The notes beneath the pieces are model-generated. The model was not told the DNA's origin and ran no database searches. It saw only the letters and a list, made by a program, of their open reading frames with translations. Both the position numbers and the translations under genes were made by a program. This document shows positions 11,010-23,200 of a stretch of DNA of 64,000 nucleotides, one piece after another (the first letter of the stretch is position 1; each line of letters opens with the position of its first letter). Source of the stretch: Panagrolaimus kolymaensis (taxonomy: Eukaryota > Nematoda > Chromadorea > Rhabditida > Panagrolaimidae); contig JAJQJQ010000034.1 of the NCBI GenBank assembly GCA_028622995.1, positions 682,001-746,000 of the forward strand, written 5' to 3'.

Positions 11010-12155
11010 TCATTAATTTTTGGATATTATTTTGTTAAAAAAGAAGTCGGTGTTTTTAATTTTGGTTTTATTGAGTTTATTACACAATATGAAGGTTATA
11101 AAAATAAATAAACAGTAAGCATTGAAATTAACAATCGTACAAAAAAAATTATAATTGACTGATTTGGTATATGCATTAATGATATTATTTGATTCGTTAG
11201 TAAAATCAGCAAGTGAGTGACTGTTACTTTGTAATTAGATCTGTTGGAATCCTTTTAAAGGAAAAAATACCTTTTTTAAACGAGTTCTGCATAAATTTGT
11301 ACTTTTTTTTGCTTTTTAGAAAATTTTTTTGTTACGTCCTCGATCTTAATGAATGACTTACACGTATTTTGTGATTAATACTCCGATATGACTAAGGTTT
11401 TCTAGTTTATTGTCCAGTATCGTAAATAAATAAATAATACAATCAAAAGTTATTAGTAAAATGGAACATTCAGTTAATATCAAAAGCTTAGTTTCTGGCT
11501 CGTCACAAGGGCCAGAATTTAATCGAAAATTAGGCAATGTTTATTTACTAGTTTTAGTGGCTTTTGTATGGTCGCCGTGGTTTCCTGATGAATAGTGGTC
11601 AATGATAAAAGTGATATTACTGTAATGACGTGCTGCGTGGGCGCGCCGTGAAATGGTGTGATACCTTGTCATTCCAAAGTCAGTGAATCACCAAGTTTTG
11701 TATGCCTGGCGTCTCTCCATATTTAGTGATCATTTAATGGTCGCGGAATGATGCTTTATGACATCATCTATAGTAATTTAGTGGCCCAGCGAGATTGATA
11801 AGCTCCATGTGGCAATCTTGTGGTAGGACCGAATGCCCTTTAATGACCAATACATGTATCTTTACTTAGTTGTTCTGAATTTATGCTTCAAGTTCAACAG
11901 ATTCGTTACATTTTTATATAAAATTATGAAAATAGACATGCGAATATGTAGCGATCGAGGCTTATTAAACTTAATAAAAACAAACAGTAAAACTTTACTT
12001 TCAAACAAAAAAATTTACGATAAAATGTTCAAGCAACAACAACAAAAAAGATGATAAATTCACAAAAAAGTATACTCAAATCAACAACAGAAAAATAAAA
12101 TTAAAGTTAAAAAAACAATGGAAAACAAAAGAAAAGCAAAATCAGCGATAAAGTT
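11010..12155. other. Intergenic, upstream flank of the orphan TPR exon
   Basis: No gene is visible. About 11905-12120 is the third copy of the TPR-gene 3' flanking module (TTACATTTTT, then a phrase like CTTATTAAACTTAATAAAAA). The open frame at 11833-12054 runs through this module and is not a gene. Confidence 0.5.
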
Positions 12156-12359
12156 TTATGGTTGTTGATTTGCTTCACGAAGTTTTGCTTCAGCAAGAAC
12201 AAGGTTTTCTTTATAACTTTGATTATTAGGATCCAATTCCAGAGCTTTTTTATACGATTCAGTAGATAACAAATAAAAACCTAAACAAGCAGTGATGAAT
12301 CCCATTCGACCATGAGCTTTAGTATAATTTGCATCAAGTAAAAGAGCATCCATACAATC
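12156..12359 (-). pseudogene. Orphan last exon of a third double-SGT TPR gene
   Basis: This 204-nt segment corresponds base for base in length to the last exon of both intact TPR genes, with an intact frame (DCMDALLL to EANQQP and stop) and a preserved AG acceptor. The next 1.8 kb upstream holds no other TPR exon and no promoter-proximal match. It is most likely a 5'-truncated duplicate, although the open frame leaves room for use as a distant exon. Confidence 0.75.
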
Positions 12360-14200
12360 CTAAAATTATGATATAAGATTGTAGAAAGGAATAGCAATAG
12401 TTTTAACAAAAAATGCTGCAAATTGATTCACGCTTATTTTTCGCGCTCATTTTAAGCAATTAAACTCAAGATTCGAAAAGTAGTTATGAAATAACATTAA
12501 AAATTACGACAAAGCTTGATGATTTATTTCATTGCTTGTAATTAATTTCCAATGGATTTTAGTTTAGATTTTAGCCAGAAAATGGAAATTTATGCTAATC
12601 TTAGGAAAACTCAATGATTTTCTAATTTATTGAACAAAATTTGAATTTTGCTATGAAGTATTTTTTTTTGTCATTTTGCATTAATTCCATTAATTTTTCA
12701 TAATGTTTGCGAGAGGGGGTCTTTTGAAATCCTTCTTTTAAAGAAAACAAAATTTATATGTTTTTGAAAACGGAATTTTGTATTAATTAGCTTTTTTTGC
12801 TTTCACGAATGTTTTTTTTATGTATTTATATAAAAAATAAACCTACGAACTTTTGGTTTAATTAACCAATTAAATGATAAAAGTGTAACTAGTTTGATTT
12901 CTATGATTTCGCGAAAAAAGGATATTCGTTAATTATTCCGGGAATTAAAATATCCGTATCCTTGTTTTTTATACATGTAATTTTTTTTCTTTTTCCACGA
13001 ATTCAGTAATTTGATGGATCTTTGGAGATAAAAGAAAAAGTGAAAACGATAAAAAAAAAAAGAGTTTTTTTTTGACCTAGAATAATCTAAAAAACAAATT
13101 TTGGTTGATTAAATTTTTTATCATTATCAGTTGATGTTAAAGAGTTATCTCTTTCTACGTGGGTGATCTCCATAAAAAGTGAAAATATTAAAGAAATTAA
13201 TCTTAAATTTTTCGTTTGTATATACCACTTCTTTTTTTTCGTTGTTCCAAATGTACAAAAGCTCCGATTTTTTTATATTCGTGAAGAATCTAAAATTCAA
13301 AATCAAAGTAATTTTAGCATAAAAGAATTTTTTTTCTCTTCCATTTCTTACAACAAAAAACTTTTGTAGCCTCAAGCAACAGAAGCAAAACCAAAGAAAA
13401 ACCCTTGCAATTGACCGTATTTAAATTGAAAGAGTGGATTTTATTTTATTTTTTTCTTACGCAGCTCTTGTTCTAAATTATTTTCTCTCTCTTTTTTTTT
13501 TATTCTCTTTCTTGGTAATAACCTTTTTGAAAGTAACTAACTAAAGTTGCTCAATTTTCTTTCTTTCATTATTTTTCTTTTCATGATTTTTTTTATTACT
13601 TCGAATGAGATTGGTGAAAGAAAGTGAGGGGAAAAAAGTCATTCGGTCATTATTGTCAAACAAAAAAATAAATAAAAAAGCAGCACAATAATTAAGTTTC
13701 TTTGACTTTTTTTTGAATCAAAAATAGGGCACTGCCTGCTACCTCCTCAAAATCCTTTATAAAACCCTTAAAGATGAAAAAATGAAATGAAATAAAAATA
13801 AAAAAGTTTTAAACTAACTAACTAACATACTACTCTAAAACTACGGAAGCAAATTAGATTTAAAAAAATTTTTATTTTAATTTACGAAATAAATTTTTCC
13901 TGTTTCATTTTTTTTTCTTTCAAACATCCGCTCTTTGAATGGTTTTTAAGAGGAGGAACTTTGACTTCGATAATCTTTCAGTTTAAGTTTTTTTATGTTT
14001 TTTCGGCTACTACATAAATAAAATATATACTCGATTCGAAGTCATTCCCTTTTTTCAAAAGATAGATTTAGATTTAGTTAGGTTAAGTAGAACTTATGAT
14101 CCCGCGTGTAAATTGCTACTGCCTTCCTTCTTTCTCGTTATTTGTTGTTGTTCCGGAAAATGTCAAAAAAGTAATGAAAATAGTTTACTTTATTATTTTT
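12360..14200. other. Intergenic, low complexity
   Basis: AT-rich DNA with homopolymer runs and no supported gene. Overlapping open frames on both strands near 13145-13375 are Phe/Lys-rich and look like chance frames. Confidence 0.5.
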
Positions 14201-14205
14201 TTCAG
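14194..14205 (+). promoter_or_regulatory. Probable trans-splice acceptor of the warthog gene
   Basis: A T-run ending TTTTTTTCAG lies 5 nt before the ATG, and no donor or upstream exon is visible. This fits a spliced-leader acceptor; a 5'-UTR intron is the alternative. Confidence 0.5.
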
Positions 14206-14210
14206 GAAAT

Positions 14211-16410
14211 ATGTGGTTGAAACTTATTGGGTATAATATTTTAATATTATTTTTTATCCATGTTGGAAATTGCCAAGCAGCTTCAAATGCTAAAAGTTGT
14301 GGATATAATTCGGTTCCATATTTCTTTAATGTTGATTTAAATGGTTCACCTGAAATTCAATGTGAAATGCCTCCATGTTTTGGAGGATCCCCACCTTCAT
14401 CATCTGAAGAAGAACCCTATGAATTTGGAAATCGAAATAGTATGGGTTTGGGTCGACGAAGAAGACATAAAAAAAGTTTGGGTGAACGAATTGCTGAATG
14501 CACTGGACGCTTCACTGAGCAGGTGTGTTCTCAACCTGATGAATGGACTGCTGGGGTCATGGATTACAATAATGGCACCCATCTTTTATTGAAAGCTGAA
14601 TGTTGTAGTTATGATGGATTAAATAATGCGTCATATATTACAACAAAAACTTTAAGACCCGGTGAAAATTATGTGGGTGGTAATGTATTAGAGCAAAACA
14701 AATTAGTCGCGTTTGATTTGATTAAAGAAGTCCGAAAAAATGTTGATTCCAGTAATCAGTCAGTCATCCAAACATTTTTTTTGAAATTAAATTAAATAAA
14801 TATTTTTAGAGCGGTTTATGTTGTAACTATTTATCGGATGATTTGCATTCCGGATCCCTTGGAGCGTCGAAATAAAATTTCTCCATATTTTGACAATGAT
14901 GGAATTTATGATTCTGAAGATTTTGGACTTCCAGCTGGTTATCGAATGAGATCCCGAGCTGGTGAATATGCTCTTCCTTCTTACAATGGCCATCATAATC
15001 GTCGATATCGTCCAATGTATCGTTCACAATCACAAATTCGTCGACGTCCTTCTCCTCGAAGAAGATATTATCGGCCACTTTTTGATGAATATGATGATTA
15101 TTATGATTTTGAACCTTTACCCGTTGTTCGACGACCTTTGCGTAGGCCTTATAGACCCAGGTTGGTTTGATATTATAAGTTATAAATTTTAGATAATTTT
15201 TTTTATAGATATGAAGCAGAAGCATATTATGGACCAAAACAAAGAGCTCGTGCTTATGCTGAAACTGGAGGATACAGTAACCCACAAACTGAGCCTTTGG
15301 AAGCATATCCCGAACATGAAGAAGGACATAAAAATCCTTTGCCCGCTGCATATGGTGAACAATCATATTCGCAACAACCCCAAAATCAATTACCCTTGCC
15401 TGAAATTCAACCTCAACAACAAAGTTCTTTCATTGCGCCACCACCTCCAACTCTTCAAGTAACAATTTTTTTTGTGATTTTCCTTTAAAATAATGTTGCG
15501 CATTTTAGGGTTATGTTACACCTCAACAAAGCTATTTACCTCCACCACCTCCTCCACCACCACAAATTCAATCCTCATACAACGCATATCCAAGTTATCA
15601 ACCATCACCACAAGCCACTTCTTGCGTAGCAGATCCTTGTGCAGCTAGTCAAAGTGCTTACCCACAACAAAGTTATGGCCAAAGTAGTGGTGGTCAAGGA
15701 GGTGGAGGTGATCTTAACAGCGTTTTCTCTTCTTTGCAATGCTTCAGCGGGGATATGACCGTTCAAACTCCATCTGGACTTAAACGAATGGATGAATTGG
15801 AAATTGGTGATATGGTTTTATCCATCGAATACTCAATGGTAAAAAAAATTAATTAGGTCAAATAATAAAAATAAGTAATTCCTCTTTTTAGATTTCTTAT
15901 ACCCCTGTAGTGATGTTTTTACATAACGAACCAAAGGAAGTTGCTATGTTCAAAGAAATTGAAACCGCAGATAATAAAAAATTGAAGCTTACTGAATTCC
16001 ATCTCATTTATGTAACAAGTTGCAAACAAGAACCTCTTAAACTTATTCATGCAAAAGATGTAAAAGTTGGACAATGCGTTCACATAGTCGAAGATTCTCA
16101 ACAATCACTTAAATCAAGTGAAGTTATTGCAATTAAAGATGTTGAAGAAATTGGAATTTATGCTCCTTTAACTTATTCTGGAGATGTTATGGTTAATCAA
16201 GTTCTTGCAAGTTGTCATAGTAATATGGGAATTCAAACTCTTCAACAAACTTTCTTTTCATGGTATCGAAAAGTTAGTGGAACTATAGCTTTAATGCGAA
16301 GCATGTTTGGAATGGAACCAAATGAAGAAATCAGTGGCTGTTTGCCTTATGGAGTTAAATATTTAACTTCAGCTTTGGATGTCATTGTTCCAAAATCACT
16401 CTTTTCTTAA
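14211..16410 (+). CDS. Warthog-type hedgehog-related protein with Hint domain
   Basis: Secreted nematode hedgehog-related protein of the warthog group, tied in worms to cuticle and molting biology. Exons 14211-14758, 14810-15160, 15209-15458, 15509-15838, 15892-16410 give 665 aa. There is a signal peptide (about 1-24). The Wart-like domain includes CGYNSVPYFF, MPPCFGG, ECCSYDGL, NYVGGN and AVYVVTIYR. A basic RRRRHKK near residue 84 looks like a furin site. An Arg/Tyr-rich and then Pro/Gln-rich linker leads to an autoprocessing Hint domain starting at Cys461 (CFSGDMTVQTPSG) with the TEFHLIYV motif. In hedgehog this Cys and His drive cleavage at the domain border. Donor GTCAGT of exon 1 was chosen because it alone gives AVYVVT in frame. 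Group member not assigned. Confidence 0.88.
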
Positions 16411-16622
16411 ATTTAATTTATGGGTTTTTCAATATTTATTTTTAATGTAATAAAAAAATGTTTGTATTTTTATGGTTGAGGTTTTTTTTGAAATAAATTA
16501 TTACTCTTTTTGGTAAAATTGTTTAATTGATTTTTTCTTGAAATTTAAGTTTAAAGAAAAAGGCAAAACTACAGCTTTAAAAAATTAAACCATTTTTGCC
16601 ACAGCCAATTTTGCTATGCATG

Positions 16623-16636
16623 TTTACCTTAGCAAC
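16623..16636 (+). promoter_or_regulatory. X-box-like RFX/DAF-19 site upstream of bbs-4
   Basis: TTTACCTTAGCAAC matches the 14-bp nematode X-box (RYYNYY WT RRNRAC) at every position but the first, 113 bp before the bbs-4 ATG. Cilia genes in C. elegans carry such sites at this distance. Confidence 0.6.
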
Positions 16637-16638
16637 TA

Positions 16639-16652
16639 TGCACCCTAGCAAC
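16639..16652 (+). promoter_or_regulatory. Second, weaker X-box-like site
   Basis: TGCACCCTAGCAAC repeats the right half-site AGCAAC 16 bp downstream of the first site but has mismatches in the left half. It may be a degenerate tandem copy. Confidence 0.35.
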
Positions 16653-16748
16653 AACGATAAACACTTGTTTTGAAAAGAAAAGCCAAATAGGAAATGACGC
16701 GAAAGGAAATTAAATCCACTATTAAATTGAAATAAGAAAAGAATAAGA

Positions 16749-18542
16749 ATGGCTGAAGCAGAAGAAATTCTTCATGAAGAATCCATCTCCGGCGCCGTTG
16801 TCGCTGAAAAGAATGAAGCTAAAGATGAAAGAAAAGACATCGACGACAACGTCGACGACGGTGAAGTAGAAGAAGAAGGAAAACCTCGTAGTCGTCCAAT
16901 AACTCCCGAACCTGCTTATAAACGATTTATAAAACCAACGATGGTAAATAAATGCGCTTCTCGATTTAATCGAAAACTTCATCGTTTATTTCTTTCAAAA
17001 GATCTTGAAGAATGTTCATTGATAATTGAGGTTAGTTAAATATAACAGAAATGAGAATTGTTTTTATTTTAATTTTATAGCAAATGCTTGAAAATGAACC
17101 CGAAGTTTTATGTGAATATGCTTTAATTTGTAAAGCTCAAATTGCTAAAGAACGGGGTGATGCTAAAACTGCAGTCAATTCTTTAGTAACCGCATTAAAA
17201 CATAATCCAAATTCATCAAGGTAAGAGACAAAAAGAAAGACTAAAAGTTTAGTAAGTATTTTTTAGGTTATTATATTTATTGGGAAAAGCGAGATATTTA
17301 CAAGGCGAACATTTAAAAGCCATTGAATGTTTTAAACAAGCAATGGAATATGAACCAAATAATTGGGTAACCATAATTTTTAATTTTTAAAGAAGTTTTG
17401 TTTTTTTAAACTTTACTTTTTATAGAGATGTTATTATTGGTGTGCTCGATCTTATTATCATTCAGAACCTGAAGAAAATAACGCTAATTTAACCAAAGTA
17501 AAAAATATAAATATTTGCTTTATTTATTTTTTTCTTGCAAAAAAAGCAATTTTCTTTTTTTTTGCAGGCTCAAGAAGTCCTTATGAATTGTCCGAGTTTG
17601 GATAAGTGCGTCGATATTTTAGTATTTTTGGCAAAACTGTGTGTGCAGAAGAATGAACTCGTTCCTGCAATGGAAGCATTTAAACGAGCCCTTAACCTTG
17701 AACCCGAAAATCTTGACATAATCGCTGAATTGGGACTTCTTTACCTTAAAAATGGAAGTGATCAAAAAGCCTTTTCATGGTTGGGCAAGGCGTTAACTTA
17801 TGATGCCACTCACGTTCCAAGTATTCTTGCCGCAGCCACAGTGCTTCAAAAAAATAATGATTTTGATGTGGCTTTAACAAAATATCGGTAAATCTCATAT
17901 TTTTTAAACGACAATGAAAAATGTTGAATTTTAGTGTCGCTGCAGAAAAATGTGATTACAATGGTCCTCTTTGGAATAACATTGGCATGTGTTTTTATGG
18001 AAAAGGAAAGCTTGTAGCTTCAATAATTTGCCTCAAAAAAGCCAACTATCAATGCCCTTTGGATCCAAAAGTTTTATTTAATTTGGCTCTTGTTCATCGA
18101 AGTATGCTCCAACATGCTTCAGCATATCATTTTATTGCTTCAGCAATTAATTTACAAAATAAAAATGTTATATTTATTATGACCATTGCAGGTAAGCAAT
18201 TTAGTTCACTTTTATAGAAATCCAGTTTATATTAAATTTATTTAGTAATTTTATCTGATTTGGGTGATTTTGCAAGTGCACGAAAAGCATATAAAAAAGC
18301 TTTAACCCTTGATTCAGGAAATGCAATGATTCGAATAAATTTTGCATTATTTGAATATCGAAGAGGAAATTTATCTGATGCTGCAGATTTAATTCAAAAT
18401 ATTAATGTTAAAGCTTTGGGTGATTCGTCGGAAGCTGCGGTAATTATGTTTTTATCAACGAAAATTTTGTTTATAAAGCTTTGGAAAATTATAGGAAGTT
18501 GCAAATCGAATAAATTATTTGCGATCTTGCCTTGCACGATGA
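16749..18542 (+). CDS. bbs-4: BBS4, BBSome TPR subunit
   Basis: Subunit of the BBSome, which carries membrane proteins in cilia. Exons 16749-17030, 17081-17220, 17267-17366, 17426-17497, 17568-17887, 17935-18191, 18246-18439, 18495-18542 give 470 aa. After an acidic N-terminus (about 1-65) the protein is TPR repeats. Diagnostic BBS4 stretches are LWNNIGMCFYGKGK, CLKKANYQCPLDPK and LALVHRSMLQHASAYHFI (about residues 315-380). The last exon is short and ends NYLRSCLAR; it lies past the frame that reads through intron 7. An X-box-like site lies 113 bp upstream. The gene is 338 bp from the warthog gene and 406 bp before fndc-1, all on one strand, so an operon is possible but unproven. Confidence 0.92.
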
Positions 18543-18605
18543 AGGCCAAACTTAATCTTCCGTGATATCTTCTTTTTTTTTTGTGCTTATAAATTATCAT
18601 ATCCG

Positions 18606-18666
18606 AGTGTGTAAGTAAATATAAAGGAAAAATAAATTTATTATCAAGCATTTGACAACAACAAAA
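18606..18666. repeat. Duplicated 3' flank, copy A (after bbs-4)
   Basis: About 60 bp here (GTGTAAGT, then GGAAAAATAAATTTATT, then TTTGACAACAACA) recur at 19796-19857 downstream of fndc-1 with a few differences. Both copies contain an AATAAA signal, so each may serve as a 3'-end region. Confidence 0.6.
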
Positions 18667-18937
18667 AGAAAAAAGTATGAATGTCTCCTCCTTTCACAAT
18701 CCAGGAATGCACGGAAATGTTTTTTTTTGTTTCCGAGGAAACGGAAAAATCAAAATTTGCTTCGGTAAACGAAAACCCTAAAAAAATTTCAAAGATTGAA
18801 AATTTTTGCCGCTTTCACATAATTTTGTTCGGTCCTGCGTGGAGTATAATCAAACGAGTTTGAAAAAAGCCAAACTTGGAATCATCCTTTAGAAAATATG
18901 GCATTTTTTGTGAATTTTTTTCCTAAACTAACGTCAG

Positions 18938-18945
18938 CTTTTTAG
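18938..18945 (+). promoter_or_regulatory. Probable trans-splice acceptor of fndc-1
   Basis: CTTTTTAG ends 3 nt before the fndc-1 ATG, with no donor evident upstream within the short spacer. Confidence 0.45.
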
Positions 18946-18948
18946 AAG

Positions 18949-19466
18949 ATGGCTGATCTTACTCGTCGATATGTTACTCGTCGATATGTTATTCGTCGAT
19001 ATCCTCCTCTTCCACGAAATGTTCATTTTAATAATCGTGTTGATATGAAGTACTGTGATCAATTTTTCGATTGTTATCGTGATCTAAGCGATAAACCAAT
19101 TCCTCTTCAAATTGCTGTTGGTGCTTCATTTGGATTTGTTCTAAGCTATTTCTTTACCAAAAGAAACAAAATTTGTGCATTACTCATTGGAAGCAGTTTC
19201 ATACTTCTTCAAGTTTGTTTTTTTAATTTTGTTACATTAAATAATAATGATTATTTTTATAGTTTTACAATTATCGTGATTATATTCGTTTCCATCAATC
19301 TCTAATTAGTCGATGTGTTGATATGCTTTCTGATGAAATTAAGAAGACTTTCGGATATCGTCAAGGAATGCCATCATCTCATGAAGTCGTTGATTTTCTA
19401 ACTCGATATGCATATCTTTTCTCTGGATTTATTGCTGGCAATTTAATTGGATATGGAATGGCTTGA
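18949..19466 (+). CDS. fndc-1: FUN14-domain mitochondrial protein (FUNDC1-like)
   Basis: Mitochondrial outer-membrane mitophagy receptor family. Exons 18949-19212 and 19263-19466 give 155 aa. The FUN14 domain holds a first membrane segment (PLQIAVGASFGFVLSYFF, about residues 55-75) and a second (ICALLIGSSFILLQ). The loop IRFHQSLISRCVDMLSDEIKK follows, then the C-terminal hydrophobic segment ending FSGFIAGNLIGYGMA. The N-terminus carries a 15-bp direct repeat that gives RRYVTRRYVIRRY, followed by YPPL, which fits the aromatic-x-x-aliphatic LC3-interacting pattern used by FUNDC1. It converges on srgp-1. The downstream 60-bp repeat matches the 3' flank of bbs-4. Confidence 0.85.
18964..19002 (+). 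repeat. 15-bp coding tandem repeat in fndc-1
   Basis: Two full units and one partial unit of CGTCGATATGTTACT encode RRYVT, RRYVI, RRY at the N-terminus. The repeat keeps the reading frame. Confidence 0.85.
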
Positions 19467-20245
19467 ACAAATTACTTTTCTTTTTACTTTTGCATACGTA
19501 CATATATTCCTACTGTTTTTATTATTGTTTTTGTTAAACGTTACGTTTATTTATAGTTTGCTTATTTTCTGTTTTTCTTCTTGTCGTATTCATTGTATGT
19601 AATGTTTTTTTTCTTTCGTACTCAGTCTTGTTTGAATAAATCGAACGTGGCCAATTGAGGTTGCAATATGACTTGTGTTGTTAAAACTCATAATTGATTT
19701 ACTTTTATTGAATTTTCTTTCATTCGCTTTAGATGGAATGGCTACAAAATTATATGACCCGGAAGCGGATCAAGCCTCCGTTTCTTATTTCCAAGCGTGT
19801 AAGTATTATATAGGAAAAATAAATTTATTGTCAGGCGTTTGACAACAACAGCAACAAGAAAAAAAGAAATAAATAAAGTAGACACTTGATAAAGAAGGCA
19901 CAGTTTTAACAAAATTGAAAAAGAGCAACTTTGCCATCAGCAGCAAAAAAAGCTTCGTTGGGTTAAAAATATGTATTCGCACTGCACCTCGCAAAGTTAA
20001 TAATTATGCTAATCACTAATGAAGGAAAGCGAATAACGATAGCAGAGTTCGTGAAAAAAAAGTTAGTTTAGTATAAAAAAGCAAAAGTTTAAAAAAGGAT
20101 ACTCGTGTAATTTTTTTGTTTTGGTTAATAAATCATTGGTACAGGAAAGAATATTATAGGTAATAGGAAAAGAAATTTGCTGATACTGAAACTTATTTAA
20201 AAAAATTCTTTTTTGGCTATTTGAATTGTTTTTGTTTATTTAATT
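19467..20245. other. Convergent intergenic region fndc-1/srgp-1
   Basis: Contains a polyadenylation-type AATAAA near 19636 and the second copy of the bbs-4 3' flank (19796-19857). A 34-codon open frame (19738-19842) follows an acceptor-like TTTAG, but I cannot tie it to any gene. Confidence 0.45.
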
Positions 20246-23200
20246 TTATACGTGTTGTTCTTTTGGTCCAACAACAGCAACAGATGATTTTGATGTTGTC
20301 GATGGTTCCCGAAAACGTATGTTATTGTTTTTTGGTGATACTTCTTCGGCTATTCTATAATTCGATAGAATTTTAGGGCTTTGAATATTTTTTGGGCTGG
20401 ATGAATTTGATACATTTGAACTTGGCGTGGTTTTCCCACTGCTTCCTGATCGAGCTCGTTCAGTTTCTTGATAACTTATTTGAGCTGAGAGTGGAACAGT
20501 TTGCATTGGTCGAACAATTTTAGGACCAACAGTGACGCGGATTTTTTCAGCTCTAAATTTTTTTTTATGTTTTTTTCTTCTTTTTTTAGAATCAAAAAAC
20601 AAACTTTAAATTTCCAATAAATTTTTTTGATTGTTCACTTGAATTTGATGAAGCGGGAGATTTTTGTTGTGAAGAATCTTTCACAACAATAGCTCCTATT
20701 CCGCTGTCAATGCTCGATCTTTCTTTCAATATTTTTCCTCCACCATCAACACCGCCGCTTCCATCATTATTCGACGACAATGACTTTGATGGATGATGAG
20801 TTTTATTTGGTGGTGATTGATTTCTTTTATGTTTAGTTTTTTTATTTTCTTCTTCACCATTATCGCCACCATTTTCTTTATGGTTCATTGTCGTTGTTAA
20901 ATTATTGCTGCTGCTAACAATTGAATCACCACTAATGGATGTTCGACCAGTAGTGGATGAAGAATTTGTAGTTGAAATAGGAGTAATTAAGGAATGATTA
21001 TTAAAATTACCATTTGATGTTGGCGATGTTGGAGTATTATTATTTTTAACCGTAAACATCATTATTGTTCGCATTGGAAGCATCATTCGTTCATCTCCTT
21101 CTTCATATGAAGTTACATTCATATGGGTTGGAGATATAACACCATTGGATGGACCTTCATAATATGATCGACGATGTTGGGCAACCGCCGCTGCAGCATT
21201 AGCCAGTCTTCGATCCATACCAGGAATTCCGTTATTATGGACAACATTGGAATGAAGTGAAACTGTCATCATTCGAGTTGTTATATTATTTTCATTGTGA
21301 TGGGATGATTCATTTTTTATTATTGTTCCATTATCACTGCTTCCACTTGGTAGTCCAGGTGTAAAGCAACTTTCATCCCCTTCATCCGCATAAATTAATC
21401 CATCATCATATATTCGATAAATAGGACCAGAAATATTTGAATAATTAAATATTGAATCATGATATTCAATTAAATTTTTAACTACATCATTCACCGATGC
21501 TTGATAATATACTTGATCTTTATCTTCGGGAATTGGTAATAAAGTTGGACCAAAACATATTGCAAGATTAAATGGATCCATCATATTTTCATCACTAAAT
21601 TGTGATAAATGATTTAAAAATGCAAATAAATATCTTAAAAGTAAATATGTTGCACGAGGTAATTTGTTTAACAAAGGTGTTATCTAAAAAAATAGCAAAG
21701 TTTACAAAAAAGTTTATTTTAAAGCAGAAAAATGTTTGTTTACTTGAGTAATAAATTCTTGAGTTGCTGAACATTTGGCGCATTCAGTAAGCTGCTCAAA
21801 TAGGTAAACAGGAAAGAGAGGTTCTCTTAATTCACGTAAATAAAGTTTAAGAACGCCAGCAATGGAATTTACGTCATTCGAATTAGCAATATTTACAAGA
21901 GGATCTTCACCATTTTCAAATGATTCTTTCATGTTATTTATTTCCACTTGCGATCCAGATATTCGAAATACACCTTGATGATGTAAAGCATAATGAGAAA
22001 GAACTCGAATGCAACTTATAACAACTAAAGGAATTTCTTCACCCGTTGCTTCAACATAATCTGCTAAAGATCCACCAAAAAGTTTAGGCCTTTTCGATGC
22101 ATACATATTTTGTGATGCTCCATCAGCCGTGCCTGATCCAATTCGCTTTTTTCGTCGCAGTTGTTGTTGCTGTTGAAACCAATCAATATTATTGCTAGGT
22201 TGAGGCGATTGTAAACCACTGAATGATTGAGCTGATTGAGGCGATTCAGCAGTCGTCGTTGCAACAAATTCATGTGGATAAATTTTTAGCGAATTTCCAA
22301 TTGAAAATGAACGAGCTTCAAGGCGAATAATTAAATTTCCATTTAACAAATGATGGCGGAATCGATCAGTGTAAACGGTGGATGCCTCTTCAATGGATTC
22401 ATCCGTTATTTCTCTTGGAGGTCGATTATCCATAATTCCTTCATTTGTTATTTCAACTATGGTAGCTGCAGAAAGGAAATTACAAATATGTTCTTCTTGT
22501 TTATCAAGTTCATGAGCTAAATCATCCGATTCTTTTTTTAAAGTATCTAATCGCTTATTTATTTGTCGTTGCCTTTGTCGGAGATCATCTGATAAACATC
22601 CATTTATAATAACATGGGTAATATTTTCTGTTGGATCTCGACTGAAAAAAATAATTATGTTAATAAATTTTTTATAAAGCTTAAACTAAGAAACCAACCG
22701 AAATTCAAAAGCTTTTGGCAACATAAACACAGAACTATTGGATTCAAAAAATTTATGCTTATCACTTGGAAGTTCAAATGATTCTCGTAAAGTTGATAAA
22801 GAAGCCAGCGCGGTCATTTCTTGTTGACAAACTGATTTCCTAGCAGCAATAATATTTGTTAATACAGCTTTCACCCATGCATCCAAACTTAAATCCGCGC
22901 AATCAATAAGATCAGATAAATCTTGAGCATAAAATTTATGCATAGCGGCATTGGCTGCTTCTATGCACAATAAATATTCATTTCTTGCTCGATTACATTT
23001 TAATTGAGATGCTTCAAATTTAGTTAAACGTTTATCAAAAGCTTTTTGAAGGGATTTTTGTTTTCGAAGTGAATTAGTATCCAATGATTTTTGTTTACTT
23101 AATTCGGCATTATGCAATTTATCTTTGACATTGATAAAATCTACATAACACATCTGAAGAAAAAATAAAATAATTAGAACAGTTTTAAAAGGAAAATAAA

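Noticed and set aside
13145..13375. Overlapping frames on both strands
   Set aside because: Phe/Lys-rich translations from low-complexity AT DNA, no domain and no neighbour context.
18681..18863. 60-codon frame between bbs-4 and fndc-1
   Set aside because: No similarity to bbs-4 or other families; overlaps the 3' flank of bbs-4.
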